This document shows positions 33,977 through 42,865 of a stretch of DNA of 64,000 bases, piece after piece. The notes under the pieces were generated by a model that did not search any database, was not told where the DNA came from, and saw nothing but the letters and a program-made list of their open reading frames with translations. This DNA comes from JAAYRQ01 sp035647235 (lineage in GTDB: Bacteria > Bacillota > Syntrophomonadia > Syntrophomonadales > Syntrophomonadaceae). Made by a program: the position numbers and the translations under genes. Position 1 is the first letter of the stretch. Each line of letters begins with the position of its first letter. The DNA lies in contig CAZEPV010000004.1 of assembly GCA_964514235.1 (NCBI GenBank), positions 62,001 to 126,000 of the forward strand, in the 5' to 3' direction.

Positions 33977-34549
33977 TTAATTAAAAATGCTTACAGGATT
34001 TAAAGGCCCGTCCCCACTCCGTAATTCAAAATATATCCTTTCCTGGCTTTTGCCTAATACTTCACCTTGCTTAACTAGAGAATCTAATTCTACCAATACT
34101 TCTTTTAGCCCTTCATAGTGGGAATACAAATTATCGGCGTGCTTAATTATAACAATTCTTGATTCACCATTTCCCCCTAGTTCGATTACTGTCCCCCCCA
34201 TTACTGCCTTAACTAATGAATTATCGGCTACGAGTAAGTTTACCCCAGGAAAAAACTCTTGTTTGTGGGTGTTTTTGTTTAGATACCAGCCATAATCTTT
34301 TTCTATTTGGAAGTTCTCACAAGGTGCGGCAAAAGTATCTGTCATAACTGGACTAATAGGAATATTTCTACTAAACTTTGAATTTTCCCACATCACTAGG
34401 ACTTTCTTTTCTACCTCATAATCTTTAAGCATAAAACTTAAGACTGGTGTCAGAACTTCTTTGGTATTATTATTTAACTGCATACCTAAACTTACTAAAG
34501 TAGTAATTAATATTACTGCTAACAACCTGAATTTAAAGGATTTAATCAT
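33977..34549 (-). CDS. spoIVFA: SpoIVFA-like M23 domain protein
   Basis: Partner and inhibitor/anchor of SpoIVFB. 190 aa: one N-terminal membrane helix (about 7-24), an extracytoplasmic linker, then a degenerate LytM/M23 domain (about 100-190) with ADNSLVKAVMGGTVIELGGN, IVIIKHADNLYSHYEGL and ERIYFELRSGDGPLNPVSIF. The zinc-binding His set of true M23 peptidases is incomplete, as in SpoIVFA. Three nucleotides before spoIVFB. Confidence 0.87.
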   Translation of the reverse strand: MIKSFKFRLLAVILITTLVSLGMQLNNNTKEVLTPVLSFMLKDYEVEKKVLVMWENSKFSRNIPISPVMTDTFAAPCENFQIEKDYGWYLNKNTHKQEFFPGVNLLVADNSLVKAVMGGTVIELGGNGESRIVIIKHADNLYSHYEGLKEVLVELDSLVKQGEVLGKSQERIYFELRSGDGPLNPVSIFN

Positions 34550-34718
34550 ACTTCTATCACCCCATTATTTGGACATAGACATTCTTTTTTAATATATAAG
34601 CCTTTATTTTTAGTTTATAACCAACTTCTGAATAAAATTTTTCTTATAATCTTTTGTTTTCAATATTCTATTAGTGTAATATATAGACATAAACTAAATT
34701 TAATAGAGGTGAATAATT

Positions 34719-35690
34719 TTGAAAACGAGGATAACCGATTTATTTGGCATCGAATACCCTATTATCTGTGGTGGTATGTTATGGTTGGCAACTCCCGAAT
34801 TATGTGCAGCAATTTCAAATGCAGGTGGATTAGGTAATATTACTGCCGCTAATTACGATACCCCCGAAGAATTTAGGGCAGGTATCCATAGGGCTAGGGA
34901 ACTTACTAGTAAACCCATAGGAGTCAATGTTACTCTACTTCCTTCTATGAGATTTACCGATGAAACTTTTGACGAAATTTTTAAAGTCTGCGCCGAGGAA
35001 AAAGTAGAAGTAATAGAGGTCTCTGGCAGACCAGCTGTAAAATATCTAGACATGCTACATAAAGCTGGGGTAAAGGTCATGCATAAAGTGGGAGCCGTAA
35101 GACATGCCTTAAATATTGAAAGATATGGCTATGACGCTATAATTTCTGCGGGAATTGAGGAGGGTGGCCATCCCCTTAGTGATGACGTAACTACTATGGT
35201 TTTGCTTCCCCGTATAGTTGAAAGTGTTAAAATCCCAGTCATTTGTACAGGTGGAATTGCTGATGGAAGGACTATGGCAGCAGCTATGATGTTAGGTGCA
35301 GAAGGTGTTTTAATGGCTACCAGATTTATCGCCACTAAAGAGTGCAATGTGCACGAAAATATTTATAAGGAATTAATTAACCGTCAGGAACATGAGACAA
35401 CTTTAATCTGTAAATCGGTAGGCTTACAAGGTAGAGCCTTAAAAAATAAATTAGCTGATCAAATCCTAGAACTGGAAGAAAAAGGCGGCTCCTTAGAAGA
35501 AATGATACCCTTATTAGCTGGCTCAAGAGCCAAAGACGCTTGGCAAACGGGGGAAATTGATAATGCAGCACTTATGGTTGGTCAATCAATAGGGCTAGTC
35601 AAAGAAGTTACTAGCTGTGAAGAACTGATACAATCTATGGTAAAGGACGCCAAAGCCCAAATGGAAAAGAATTTAGCCATGTTCACTTAA
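34719..35690 (+). CDS. NAD(P)H-dependent flavin oxidoreductase (nitronate monooxygenase / FabK-like)
   Basis: FMN-containing TIM-barrel enzyme of the 2-nitropropane dioxygenase family, which includes nitronate monooxygenases and the enoyl-ACP reductase FabK. 323 aa: N-terminal FGIEYPIICGGMLWLATPEL, ISNAGGLGNITAANYDTPEE, PIGVNVTLLPS, and the FMN-phosphate region VICTGGIADGRTMAAAMMLG. EEGGHPLSDDV replaces the usual GGHxG loop. No fatty-acid synthesis genes are adjacent, so its substrate is open. TTG start at 34719 with AGAGGTGA upstream. Monocistronic. Confidence 0.88.
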   Translation: MKTRITDLFGIEYPIICGGMLWLATPELCAAISNAGGLGNITAANYDTPEEFRAGIHRARELTSKPIGVNVTLLPSMRFTDETFDEIFKVCAEEKVEVIEVSGRPAVKYLDMLHKAGVKVMHKVGAVRHALNIERYGYDAIISAGIEEGGHPLSDDVTTMVLLPRIVESVKIPVICTGGIADGRTMAAAMMLGAEGVLMATRFIATKECNVHENIYKELINRQEHETTLICKSVGLQGRALKNKLADQILELEEKGGSLEEMIPLLAGSRAKDAWQTGEIDNAALMVGQSIGLVKEVTSCEELIQSMVKDAKAQMEKNLAMFT

Positions 35691-35720
35691 ATAAAAGATT
35701 TTGATTTTCCAGGTTGGAAG

Positions 35721-35752
35721 AATAAGGGGAGCCTATTTAGTCTCCCCTTATT
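35721..35752. terminator. Bidirectional terminator after the flavin oxidoreductase gene
   Basis: Perfect AATAAGGGGAG/CTCCCCTTATT with a 10-nt loop, between two convergent genes. Confidence 0.88.
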
Positions 35753-35795
35753 CTATATCTGCTATTAAAAGCAACTATTCTTATCCGAATCCAGG

Positions 35796-36215
35796 CTACT
35801 TGACTTCAAAATCCACATCTATTGTGCCTGGCCTAGACTTTTTGATTAATTTATCATAAATTTTAGGTGGCAGAAAAAGAACTGCCAAATCAGTAATCTT
35901 TTCAATAGTCAATATTAGATCTTCATTACCATCCCAATATTCTATAAGCACTTCTTCCTCTACACTATCCATCAAGCGTTTTAATACCAGTGCCACCAGT
36001 AACAAATCATCTAATTGGCCGAAAAAAGGTATTACATCTGGCACTAAATCCCAAGGGGATAGAACATAAGCAATAGTAGCGGCTACTAAAGCCTTATCAG
36101 TAGAAGTTACCCGACTGTCCTGCATAAGCCGATATAAAAGCTTAACAAAATTAGGTATGAATAGTATGGTTTCCTTCAGTACACCTTTGGCTAGAATATT
36201 ATCCAGTTTTACCAT
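35796..36215 (-). CDS. YkvA family (DUF1232) membrane protein
   Basis: A 139-aa protein with the DUF1232 signature in the middle: ALVAATIAYVLSPWDLVPDV then IPFFGQLDDLLLVALVLKRL, a short amphipathic/membrane hairpin. Flanks are charged. Members are widespread and of unknown function, possibly metal-linked stress proteins. Downstream of rodA by 36 nt with the same orientation. Confidence 0.87.
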   Translation of the reverse strand: MVKLDNILAKGVLKETILFIPNFVKLLYRLMQDSRVTSTDKALVAATIAYVLSPWDLVPDVIPFFGQLDDLLLVALVLKRLMDSVEEEVLIEYWDGNEDLILTIEKITDLAVLFLPPKIYDKLIKKSRPGTIDVDFEVK

Positions 36216-36251
36216 ATGGGCCCCTCCTTTGAAAGTAGTATGCCACAGAAT

Positions 36252-37388
36252 TTAAAAAACTATTTTTTTACCCCGTATATTTACACTCAGTATAATTCCC
36301 ACCGCAATCACATTGGTCAGCATCGAACTGCCCCCATAACTCAGGAAAGGTAAAGGTATGCCAGTTATAGGCATTATCCCAATAGACATACCTATATTTT
36401 CATAGATATGAAAGAGCCACATAGCGGAAATACCTAGAACTATTAAAGTACCATAAAAGTCCTTGGCATTATAGGCAATATAAACTGTTCTTAATAGGAG
36501 GAGTCCAAATAAAATAATAATTAATGCTGCGCCAATAAAGCCTAATTCTTCCCCTATTACCGCATAAATAAAGTCCGTATGATGTTCGGGTAAAAAGTTA
36601 AGCTGCACCTGGGTACCATTGAATAAGCCTTTACCCCAAAATCCACCCGAACCGATAGCCACTAAGGATTGAATTGTATTCCATCCTAACCCCCGCCCAC
36701 CTTGTCCATCATCGTAAGGATCCACGAACATAGTCAGTCTTTTGATTTGGTAGTCAGCCAATGGCAAGGGCATATCATACTGAAAATGTAGAAATAAGAG
36801 TAGGGCTACTAAGGTTAGACCACTTAGTATTAAGGAAATCATTATTCTGGGGTTGGCCCCAGCTACAAACAACATAACTATGGTGATTACTAAATATACT
36901 AAAGCAGTCCCTAAATCGGGCTGCATCATAATTAGAATAAAAGGAATTCCCATATAAACAAAACAGGGTATTAATTCCGCTATGGTATGCAAATTATTCC
37001 TTCTTTTGTTTAAAAAATCTGCAAAAGCAATAATAAGCATAATCTTAGTAAATTCCGCAGGTTGGAATGTAGGTAAGGGACCGATAGTAATCCATCCCGT
37101 ACTTCCCCTTAATTCTTCACCAAAGATTAAGACGATTATCAATAAAAAGATCGCCAAACCATAGATATATATATTATATCTGTGTAATTGTGCATAATCA
37201 TAACGAATAATAAAAATTGATATTATTATGCCTAATATTATGGCCGCTACTTGGGTTTTTAAGTAATAAAATGGGTTACTTGATATAGCATTAGTCGCAC
37301 TAAGCAATACTACTAAACCAAAAGCAATAATAAGAGTCAAAACTATTAAAAATGGTTTATCTAGAAACTTAAGTCTTTTTAATTCCAA
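36252..37388 (-). CDS. rodA: Rod-shape SEDS protein RodA (peptidoglycan polymerase)
   Basis: SEDS-family glycosyltransferase that polymerises lateral-wall glycan with its PBP2 partner. 378 aa, about ten membrane helices. Diagnostic stretches are LGWNTIQSLVAIGSGGFWGKG, NFLPEHHTDFIYAVIGEELG with the catalytic Asp loop, and ITGIPLPFLSYGGSSMLTN near the C-terminus. Its location beside minCDE and the PBP2-mre operon favours RodA over FtsW or SpoVE. Confidence 0.94.
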   Translation of the reverse strand: MELKRLKFLDKPFLIVLTLIIAFGLVVLLSATNAISSNPFYYLKTQVAAIILGIIISIFIIRYDYAQLHRYNIYIYGLAIFLLIIVLIFGEELRGSTGWITIGPLPTFQPAEFTKIMLIIAFADFLNKRRNNLHTIAELIPCFVYMGIPFILIMMQPDLGTALVYLVITIVMLFVAGANPRIMISLILSGLTLVALLLFLHFQYDMPLPLADYQIKRLTMFVDPYDDGQGGRGLGWNTIQSLVAIGSGGFWGKGLFNGTQVQLNFLPEHHTDFIYAVIGEELGFIGAALIIILFGLLLLRTVYIAYNAKDFYGTLIVLGISAMWLFHIYENIGMSIGIMPITGIPLPFLSYGGSSMLTNVIAVGIILSVNIRGKKIVF

Positions 37389-37454
37389 AGCCTCTACCTC
37401 CTAGACTTAATTATATAAGTAAATAACCTCGTGTCTAGTTTTTAAACTTTGGTA

Positions 37455-37488
37455 ATTAAAAAAATCCCCAGCTAGACCGCTAAGGATT
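37455..37488 (-). terminator. Terminator of minCDE
   Basis: On the minus strand AATCCTTAGC/GCTGGGGATT (ten pairs with two G-U), 6-nt loop, then seven T. Lies between minE and rodA. Confidence 0.8.
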
Positions 37489-37516
37489 AAATAAAGAAAC
37501 TTAATAAAATAACTTT

Positions 37517-37798
37517 TTACTCATTTACTACCTTTCTAAAACCCCTTATAGGTATATTAGCAATTAATGCTACAGAGTTATCCTCGTTTTCTAGGTTAAC
37601 CCTTAATTCGTCCTCATCAATTTCTAGATACTCCCTAATAACCTTGATTAAATCTTCTTTTAGAGCATTAAGAAATTCTGAGGATATAGTCAAAGACCTA
37701 TCATGAACTAGAACAAGACGCAATCTTTCCTTAGCTATATCTTTGCTACTTATAGTTTCTTTTGCAAATATTTTATTTAAGATATCTAACAAAGCCAT
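37517..37798 (-). CDS. minE: Cell division topological specificity factor MinE
   Basis: Drives MinD off the membrane to make pole-to-pole oscillation. 93 aa with the N-terminal membrane-targeting segment MALLDILNKIFAK, the MinD-contact helix ERLRLVLVHDRSLTISSEFL and the dimer domain DEDELRVNLENEDNSVALIA. AGGAGGAGGAAT precedes the ATG. Last gene of minCDE. Its presence, rather than DivIVA-based placement alone, is common among Clostridia. Confidence 0.95.
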   Translation of the reverse strand: MALLDILNKIFAKETISSKDIAKERLRLVLVHDRSLTISSEFLNALKEDLIKVIREYLEIDEDELRVNLENEDNSVALIANIPIRGFRKVVNE

Positions 37799-37808
37799 AT
37801 TCCTCCTC

Positions 37809-38609
37809 CTATTTTGCTAATTTTACCAACTTCATAAAACGGTTTACCAAGGATGAAGAATCATCACCTGTAAGAAATGGCACATCTTGTCCCATAATTC
37901 TTCTAGCAATCCTTCTGTAAGCTGCCCCTGCTTTGGAAACATTATCTGTTACCGCTGGTTCACCGCGATTAGTAGATATAACAATATATTCATCTTCGGG
38001 TACTACCCCTATAAGCTCAATAGATAAAATGTCTAAAATATCTTCGATATCCATCATATCGCCCCTTTTCACCATTTTTGAGCGCAGGCGATTTATGATT
38101 AACTTCGGCTCCCTAAAACCCGAAGCTTCTAGCAAGCCAATAATCCTATCTGCATCCCTAACCGAAGATATTTCTGGTGTAGCCACAACTATAGCATCAT
38201 CAGCACCAGCTATGGCATTTTTAAATCCTTGCTCAATGCCAGCAGGACAATCAACTAATATAAATTCAAATTCACTCCTTAGTTCATTAATCAGGTTTTT
38301 CATTTGATGTTGGGAAACAGCTGATTTTTCTTTAGTCTGGGCTGCTGGTAGGAGATATAAACCATCATATCTTTTATCTTTAGTCAATGCCTGTTTTAAT
38401 TTACAATTGCCATTAACTACATCTACAATGTCGAATACTATACGGTTTTCCAAACCCATAACAACATCTAGATTCCTAAGACCGATATCTGTATCTAATA
38501 AAACTACCTTTCTTCCCATCATAGCTATCGCAGTACCAATATTAGCAGTAGTAGTAGTTTTGCCTACCCCACCTTTGCCTGAAGTAATAACTATAACCTT
38601 GTTTTCCAT
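37809..38609 (-). CDS. minD: Septum site-determining ATPase MinD
   Basis: Membrane-binding ParA-like ATPase that recruits MinC. The deviant Walker A KGGVGKTTTTANIG follows the N-terminal VIVITSG; FILVDCPAGIEQGF is the Walker B region, and the C-terminal amphipathic membrane helix is LVNRFMKLVKLAK. 266 aa from the ATG at 38607-38609 (AGGAGG 7 nt upstream); another ATG is directly in front. Between minC and minE. Confidence 0.97.
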   Translation of the reverse strand: MENKVIVITSGKGGVGKTTTTANIGTAIAMMGRKVVLLDTDIGLRNLDVVMGLENRIVFDIVDVVNGNCKLKQALTKDKRYDGLYLLPAAQTKEKSAVSQHQMKNLINELRSEFEFILVDCPAGIEQGFKNAIAGADDAIVVATPEISSVRDADRIIGLLEASGFREPKLIINRLRSKMVKRGDMMDIEDILDILSIELIGVVPEDEYIVISTNRGEPAVTDNVSKAGAAYRRIARRIMGQDVPFLTGDDSSSLVNRFMKLVKLAK

Positions 38610-38623
38610 CATTTTGCCTCCTA

Positions 38624-39274
38624 TCATATTTTTAACTTTTCAATAATAACTTTTCCAGCTCTAATGCGGGCTAGTTCGGGGCTTTTAACTACTATAGACT
38701 CCCCATCAGGGGGGCGGGTAATATGGTTGGCTATACGAATTTGGGTTGGATTAAGCCGATAAGCAGCAATGATAGCTTTTTCATCCCCAAATACACCAGC
38801 ATGCGCCATCCCTCGTAAAGTTCCCATCACTAGGATGTTTCCCTTGGCGATAACTTCTGCACCTGGATTAATATCTCCCAAAATAACCACATTCCCCTGT
38901 GAAAAAACCTTTTGGCCAGAACGCAGATTTTTGCAAATCAAGGTAGTTTTCTCATAAGGGGTCATATCACTAAACACATTGTTTTCACTAGTTGCCTCAT
39001 CTGTTGGCTTTTCCGCAACAGGGTTAGCCTTTAATTCCTTAAGGTATAGCCCGTAGTCGAGCAAAACATCTTCAATTTCCCGTACCTGCTTAGTGTTAAC
39101 ACTTTTATCCCCTAAATCAATAGTTACATTCATACCCGTGGTTATTTGCTCCAAATTTTCAATTTCCCTAATCAGACCCACTTTTATATCTGCAAAACTA
39201 TTACATGTTTTTAGGTTTATAAATAATCCTTTTCTTTTAAGAGCTGATACTGCCCCCACATAATAAACCCCCAT
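38624..39274 (-). CDS. minC: Septum site-determining protein MinC
   Basis: FtsZ-ring inhibitor. 216 aa: an N-terminal FtsZ-binding domain (about 1-75) and a C-terminal beta-helix domain with SGQKVFSQGNVVILGDINPG, AEVIAKGNILVMGTLRGMAH and AIIAAYRLNPTQIRIA, the MinC_C pattern. The ATG at 39274 has little ribosome site; GTG at 39259 is preceded by GGGGG at a good distance, so the start may be five codons shorter. First gene of minCDE. Confidence 0.95.
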   Translation of the reverse strand: MGVYYVGAVSALKRKGLFINLKTCNSFADIKVGLIREIENLEQITTGMNVTIDLGDKSVNTKQVREIEDVLLDYGLYLKELKANPVAEKPTDEATSENNVFSDMTPYEKTTLICKNLRSGQKVFSQGNVVILGDINPGAEVIAKGNILVMGTLRGMAHAGVFGDEKAIIAAYRLNPTQIRIANHITRPPDGESIVVKSPELARIRAGKVIIEKLKI

Positions 39275-39335
39275 CCTATTAAATTAAAACTCATACCTTA
39301 ATCTTCTACTACTACCATCTATTTCCTTTGATGAA

Positions 39336-39376
39336 AAATAAAAAAACAGGGCGTTTTTTGCGTCAAAAGCCCTGTT
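39336..39376 (-). terminator. Terminator of the mreB-mreC-mreD-PBP2 run
   Basis: AACAGGGC/GCCCTGTT stem with a 16-nt loop and a seven-T run on the minus strand, 32 nt after the PBP2 stop. It separates the mre operon from minCDE. Confidence 0.88.
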
Positions 39377-39407
39377 ATAGTCGTTTTTCTTTAATAAAAT
39401 TCCCTGA

Positions 39408-41483
39408 TTATTCGTTATTTTCTCCAGGCATAATTCCCTCTATTTCGACTTCTTCACTTTCGAGATGGTTTACAATACCAAAATACTGTTCAAAAAGTGC
39501 CTTGGCTACATGCCCTGCTGAACCCCCACCACTACGCCCATATTCAACTACCCCTGCAAAGGCAATTTCTGGATCTTCAACTGGAGCAAAAGCAATAAAC
39601 ACCCCGTGGAATTCACTTTTAGAATTATCGCCAGCACGTCCCGTCTCTGAAGTTCCTGTTTTAGCTGCTACTTGGATATTCTCTGGGAAATGGTAAAATA
39701 AATGGTATGCAGTCCCTCCTGGCCCAGTTACTCCGTGCATAGCCCGCTTAGTTTGGGCTATGGTATCGGAACTAACATCCACCCTTCTAATAATTTGCGG
39801 TTCTATATCTTTTATCGTTTTTCCCGAGTGGGATGTAATCTTTTCCACGATATATGGTTTCATATAGTTACCGCCATTGGCAATGGTGGCAGTAAAATTA
39901 GCTAATTGTAGGACCGTGAAGTCATTAGAACCCTGCCCTATAGACATATTAAAAGTGTCAAAAGGTTGCCAGTTAGTATTAAACTGATAATCTATTTTGT
40001 ATTGGGCTTCAAGTTTGATTTTTTCATTTTCCTTTTGTCTTTCTAATTTCTGCTTTTCGGTTGGATCCTGGGCATTGTTAAATAGAGCCTCATATTTTTT
40101 TTCTAACTCAGATCGTAAATTATCATATTTGCGATCAGTTAAGATCGCATTTATTTCCCGTTTCCATTCTGGCGTCGGTAACAAACCTGCCCTTTCATAC
40201 GGTAAATCAATACCAGTCTTACTACCTAGACCAAACTCTCTAGCCACATGGACTAGTCCTTCCTTTCCTGCCCTGCGTCCCATTTCCTGAAAGTAAGTAT
40301 TACAAGATTGCGCCATAGCAGAATAATAATTAACATTACCATGTACCCCAACACACCTGATATAGGGTGCTATCCAATACTTTCCTGTACAATTGGCTAA
40401 ATAATCCAATGGATTCACATTCCCAGTTTCGAGTGCAGCCATCCCAGTTATAGGTTTGAAGGTTGAACCTGGGGGGTAAGTAGTCTGGATTGCCCTATTA
40501 GTCGCACCACCAGGTTGCATAGGATCATACCCCTCACTTTGGGGAAAATAATAATTGGCTAATTCACTACTAATGTTACCCTTCCAATCATCTGGATTTA
40601 GGGCAGGCAAACTTACCATGGCTAAAATCCTGCCTGTCTTAACCTCAATTAAAACACTTGAACCCACTTGGGCTTTGGGGTAACTAGTGCCCAAATCAGC
40701 TAAAATCGCCTCCAAGCTTTGCTCCATAACCCTTTGTAAGTCTAAGTCAATAGTTAAATGTAGATTATTACCTTGTTGGGGTTCCAAAGTTACTAATTCT
40801 CTTATAGGACGGTTTTTAGCGTCTACCTCTACCCTTCGGGCTCCCTCATTTCCCTTTAATTCAGATTCATATTGCCTCTCTATACCAGTTTTACCTACCA
40901 AGCTATTCATAGTATAATAAATTTCTTTAGTCTGAGCATCTTCCAATTCTTCAGGATTTATGGAATGAATATAGCCTAATATGTGCCCAGCCAGACTCCC
41001 TTGGGGATAAAATCTTAAAGGCTCTACGAAAATATTCACCCCTGGGAAAGCTTGACGATCCTCTTCTAATTCTATTACTAATTCCCAAGGAATATCCCGC
41101 ATCAGAACAACTGGTTCGAACAACCTGAATTGTTGGGCATTAATCTGTTCCTCCATAGTATCTATATTGACTTCTGGATAATATTTTTTCAATACTTTGA
41201 TCAGAGACAAAATGACCTTTTCCTGATCAGAAACCCCTACTGGGCTAAAAGTTAAAGTATATACTAACTGATTCGAAGCTAATATTTCACCATTTGCAGC
41301 ATATATTTCACCCCGAGGTGGTTTGATAGACAATAATCGCAGCCTGTTTTCCTTAGCTTGGGTTTGGTAAACTTCATTATGGAATAACTGTACTACAGCA
41401 AGTCTGACACATAGAAGAGCCAAAAGCCCTATAATTATCCAGCTATATATCTTTAGATTCTTTTGTAAATTAATAGTTTTCAT
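39408..41483 (-). CDS. mrdA: Penicillin-binding protein 2 (elongasome transpeptidase)
   Basis: Class B PBP that cross-links lateral-wall peptidoglycan with RodA. One membrane helix at about 12-34, a pedestal domain with KPPRGEIYAANGEILASN, and a transpeptidase domain with active-site Ser in PPGSTFKPITG (S about 346), the SxN motif AQSCNTYF, and KTG in VAAKTGTSETGRAG. 691 aa. Between TPEWKREI and FNMSIGQG there is an extra charged, probably coiled-coil stretch (about residues 441-504) including DPTEKQKLERQKENEKIK, absent from the PBP2 proteins I know best. Downstream of mreD by no gap. Confidence 0.93.
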   Translation of the reverse strand: MKTINLQKNLKIYSWIIIGLLALLCVRLAVVQLFHNEVYQTQAKENRLRLLSIKPPRGEIYAANGEILASNQLVYTLTFSPVGVSDQEKVILSLIKVLKKYYPEVNIDTMEEQINAQQFRLFEPVVLMRDIPWELVIELEEDRQAFPGVNIFVEPLRFYPQGSLAGHILGYIHSINPEELEDAQTKEIYYTMNSLVGKTGIERQYESELKGNEGARRVEVDAKNRPIRELVTLEPQQGNNLHLTIDLDLQRVMEQSLEAILADLGTSYPKAQVGSSVLIEVKTGRILAMVSLPALNPDDWKGNISSELANYYFPQSEGYDPMQPGGATNRAIQTTYPPGSTFKPITGMAALETGNVNPLDYLANCTGKYWIAPYIRCVGVHGNVNYYSAMAQSCNTYFQEMGRRAGKEGLVHVAREFGLGSKTGIDLPYERAGLLPTPEWKREINAILTDRKYDNLRSELEKKYEALFNNAQDPTEKQKLERQKENEKIKLEAQYKIDYQFNTNWQPFDTFNMSIGQGSNDFTVLQLANFTATIANGGNYMKPYIVEKITSHSGKTIKDIEPQIIRRVDVSSDTIAQTKRAMHGVTGPGGTAYHLFYHFPENIQVAAKTGTSETGRAGDNSKSEFHGVFIAFAPVEDPEIAFAGVVEYGRSGGGSAGHVAKALFEQYFGIVNHLESEEVEIEGIMPGENNE

Positions 41484-41990
41484 CTATATCTCCCTATAAG
41501 ACCTAAGAAGCCCGTTTTTAGTAGAGTGATAATACCAGGCGTAAATAGGTATAGCTAATAAAACATTATATAAACCTTGATACAATATGTTAGAAAGTAA
41601 GTTTACATCGAAATGAAATACATTGAAATAAATTAGACTTAGCAAAAACAAAAAAAAGTTATTAAGGCAAATACCTGCAGCAACAGCAATAGTCCCTACT
41701 AATAAATTTTCCTTGAATACTCGGCCTTCAAAGCTGCCGATAAAAAAGGCAGTTGCCCCTAATGCTAAGGCATTCATACATATAAAACGTCCTATATATA
41801 AATCCACTAATAAGCCACATAAAAATCCATATGCTGCTGACCTATTGCGATTGCTATTCAAAAGAGCAAAAAAAACTACAAAAATAAGCACTAAATTAGG
41901 AATCGCTCCTTTAATGCTTAAAAAACTAAATATGGTTGATTGTAAAAAAAGCGATAAAAAAGGCAATAGTATGAGGACAAAATAACGCAT
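41484..41990 (-). CDS. mreD: Rod-shape-determining protein MreD
   Basis: Integral membrane partner of MreC. 168 aa with five to six hydrophobic helices; FLSIKGAIPNLVLIFVVFFA and YGFLCGLLVDLYIGRFICMN are MreD-like. Overlaps mreC by one base and abuts PBP2, the conserved mreBCD-mrdA order. Confidence 0.92.
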   Translation of the reverse strand: MRYFVLILLPFLSLFLQSTIFSFLSIKGAIPNLVLIFVVFFALLNSNRNRSAAYGFLCGLLVDLYIGRFICMNALALGATAFFIGSFEGRVFKENLLVGTIAVAAGICLNNFFLFLLSLIYFNVFHFDVNLLSNILYQGLYNVLLAIPIYAWYYHSTKNGLLRSYREI

Positions 41991-42850
41991 TATATCGCCC
42001 CTTCAAGATCATCGTGGTCAATGGGCCTATAATCAGTAATAATCAATACTTCCTCTAATTTATCAAAGTTTACCACAGGTCTAACCGTAGCTGATAATAA
42101 TAAACCACTAGGTTCTCGGTCAATATAGTCTACTATCCCTATATCAATTCCAGGGGGGTAAGTCTGAGATAGGCCTGAAGTAACTACCACATTACCCTCT
42201 ACTATAAGGGAATAGTAGGGAATATTAATCATTCTTAATGTATTGGCATCTCCTAAGCCCTCTACTATACCATTTGTATCTCTGCTTTCCTGCACTACAA
42301 CCCCTACCGCCATTTCCCTATCGGTAATTAATGAAATTTGGGCAGATTTTTCGCTTACACTTTGTACCCTACCTACCAATCCATTATGATTTATTACGGG
42401 CATACCTCTAGCAATCCCATGATTGGCCCCTTTATCAATGAAAATATCTTGATACCAATTTTCCGGGCTCCTAGCTATAATACGGGCTGGTTTTAGGTCA
42501 TATGTTTCGATATTATTATTAGTGAAGTCTACAATATTTTGCAGCCTTTTAGCTTCTGCTTGGAATTCCCTTAATGCTTGATTCTCTAAGCTCAAACGCT
42601 GCCTTTCTTCCTCCAAATTATCTAATTGCTTTTGCAGAGATTTTTTTTCGGCTAAGATAGTACCAAATCCACCCCAACCATCCCTAAATTCCTTTACTCC
42701 CTTTTGTAGAGGGGTAAAGGAATCACGAATAACTTTTTCTACAACAGTAATATCTGTCCTGGCAGAAGAAGTTAAATTCATCACTGTTAATGAAATAATA
42801 ATTATTGATAAAACAATCCAAGTATATTTATTTCTTATTAATTTAAGCAC
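41990..42850 (-). CDS. mreC: Rod-shape-determining protein MreC
   Basis: Periplasm-side scaffold that links MreB/MreD to PBP2. 286 aa: membrane helix at about 10-27, a coiled coil at about 65-105 (EEERQRLSLENQALREFQAE), and a beta-rich domain with NWYQDIFIDKGANHGIARGM and ADDRGVVG-like LVGRVQSVSEKSAQISLITD. GTG start. Follows mreB by 15 nt. Confidence 0.94.
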   Translation of the reverse strand: MLKLIRNKYTWIVLSIIIISLTVMNLTSSARTDITVVEKVIRDSFTPLQKGVKEFRDGWGGFGTILAEKKSLQKQLDNLEEERQRLSLENQALREFQAEAKRLQNIVDFTNNNIETYDLKPARIIARSPENWYQDIFIDKGANHGIARGMPVINHNGLVGRVQSVSEKSAQISLITDREMAVGVVVQESRDTNGIVEGLGDANTLRMINIPYYSLIVEGNVVVTSGLSQTYPPGIDIGIVDYIDREPSGLLLSATVRPVVNFDKLEEVLIITDYRPIDHDDLEGAI

Positions 42851-42865
42851 AAGTCCTCACCCAGC

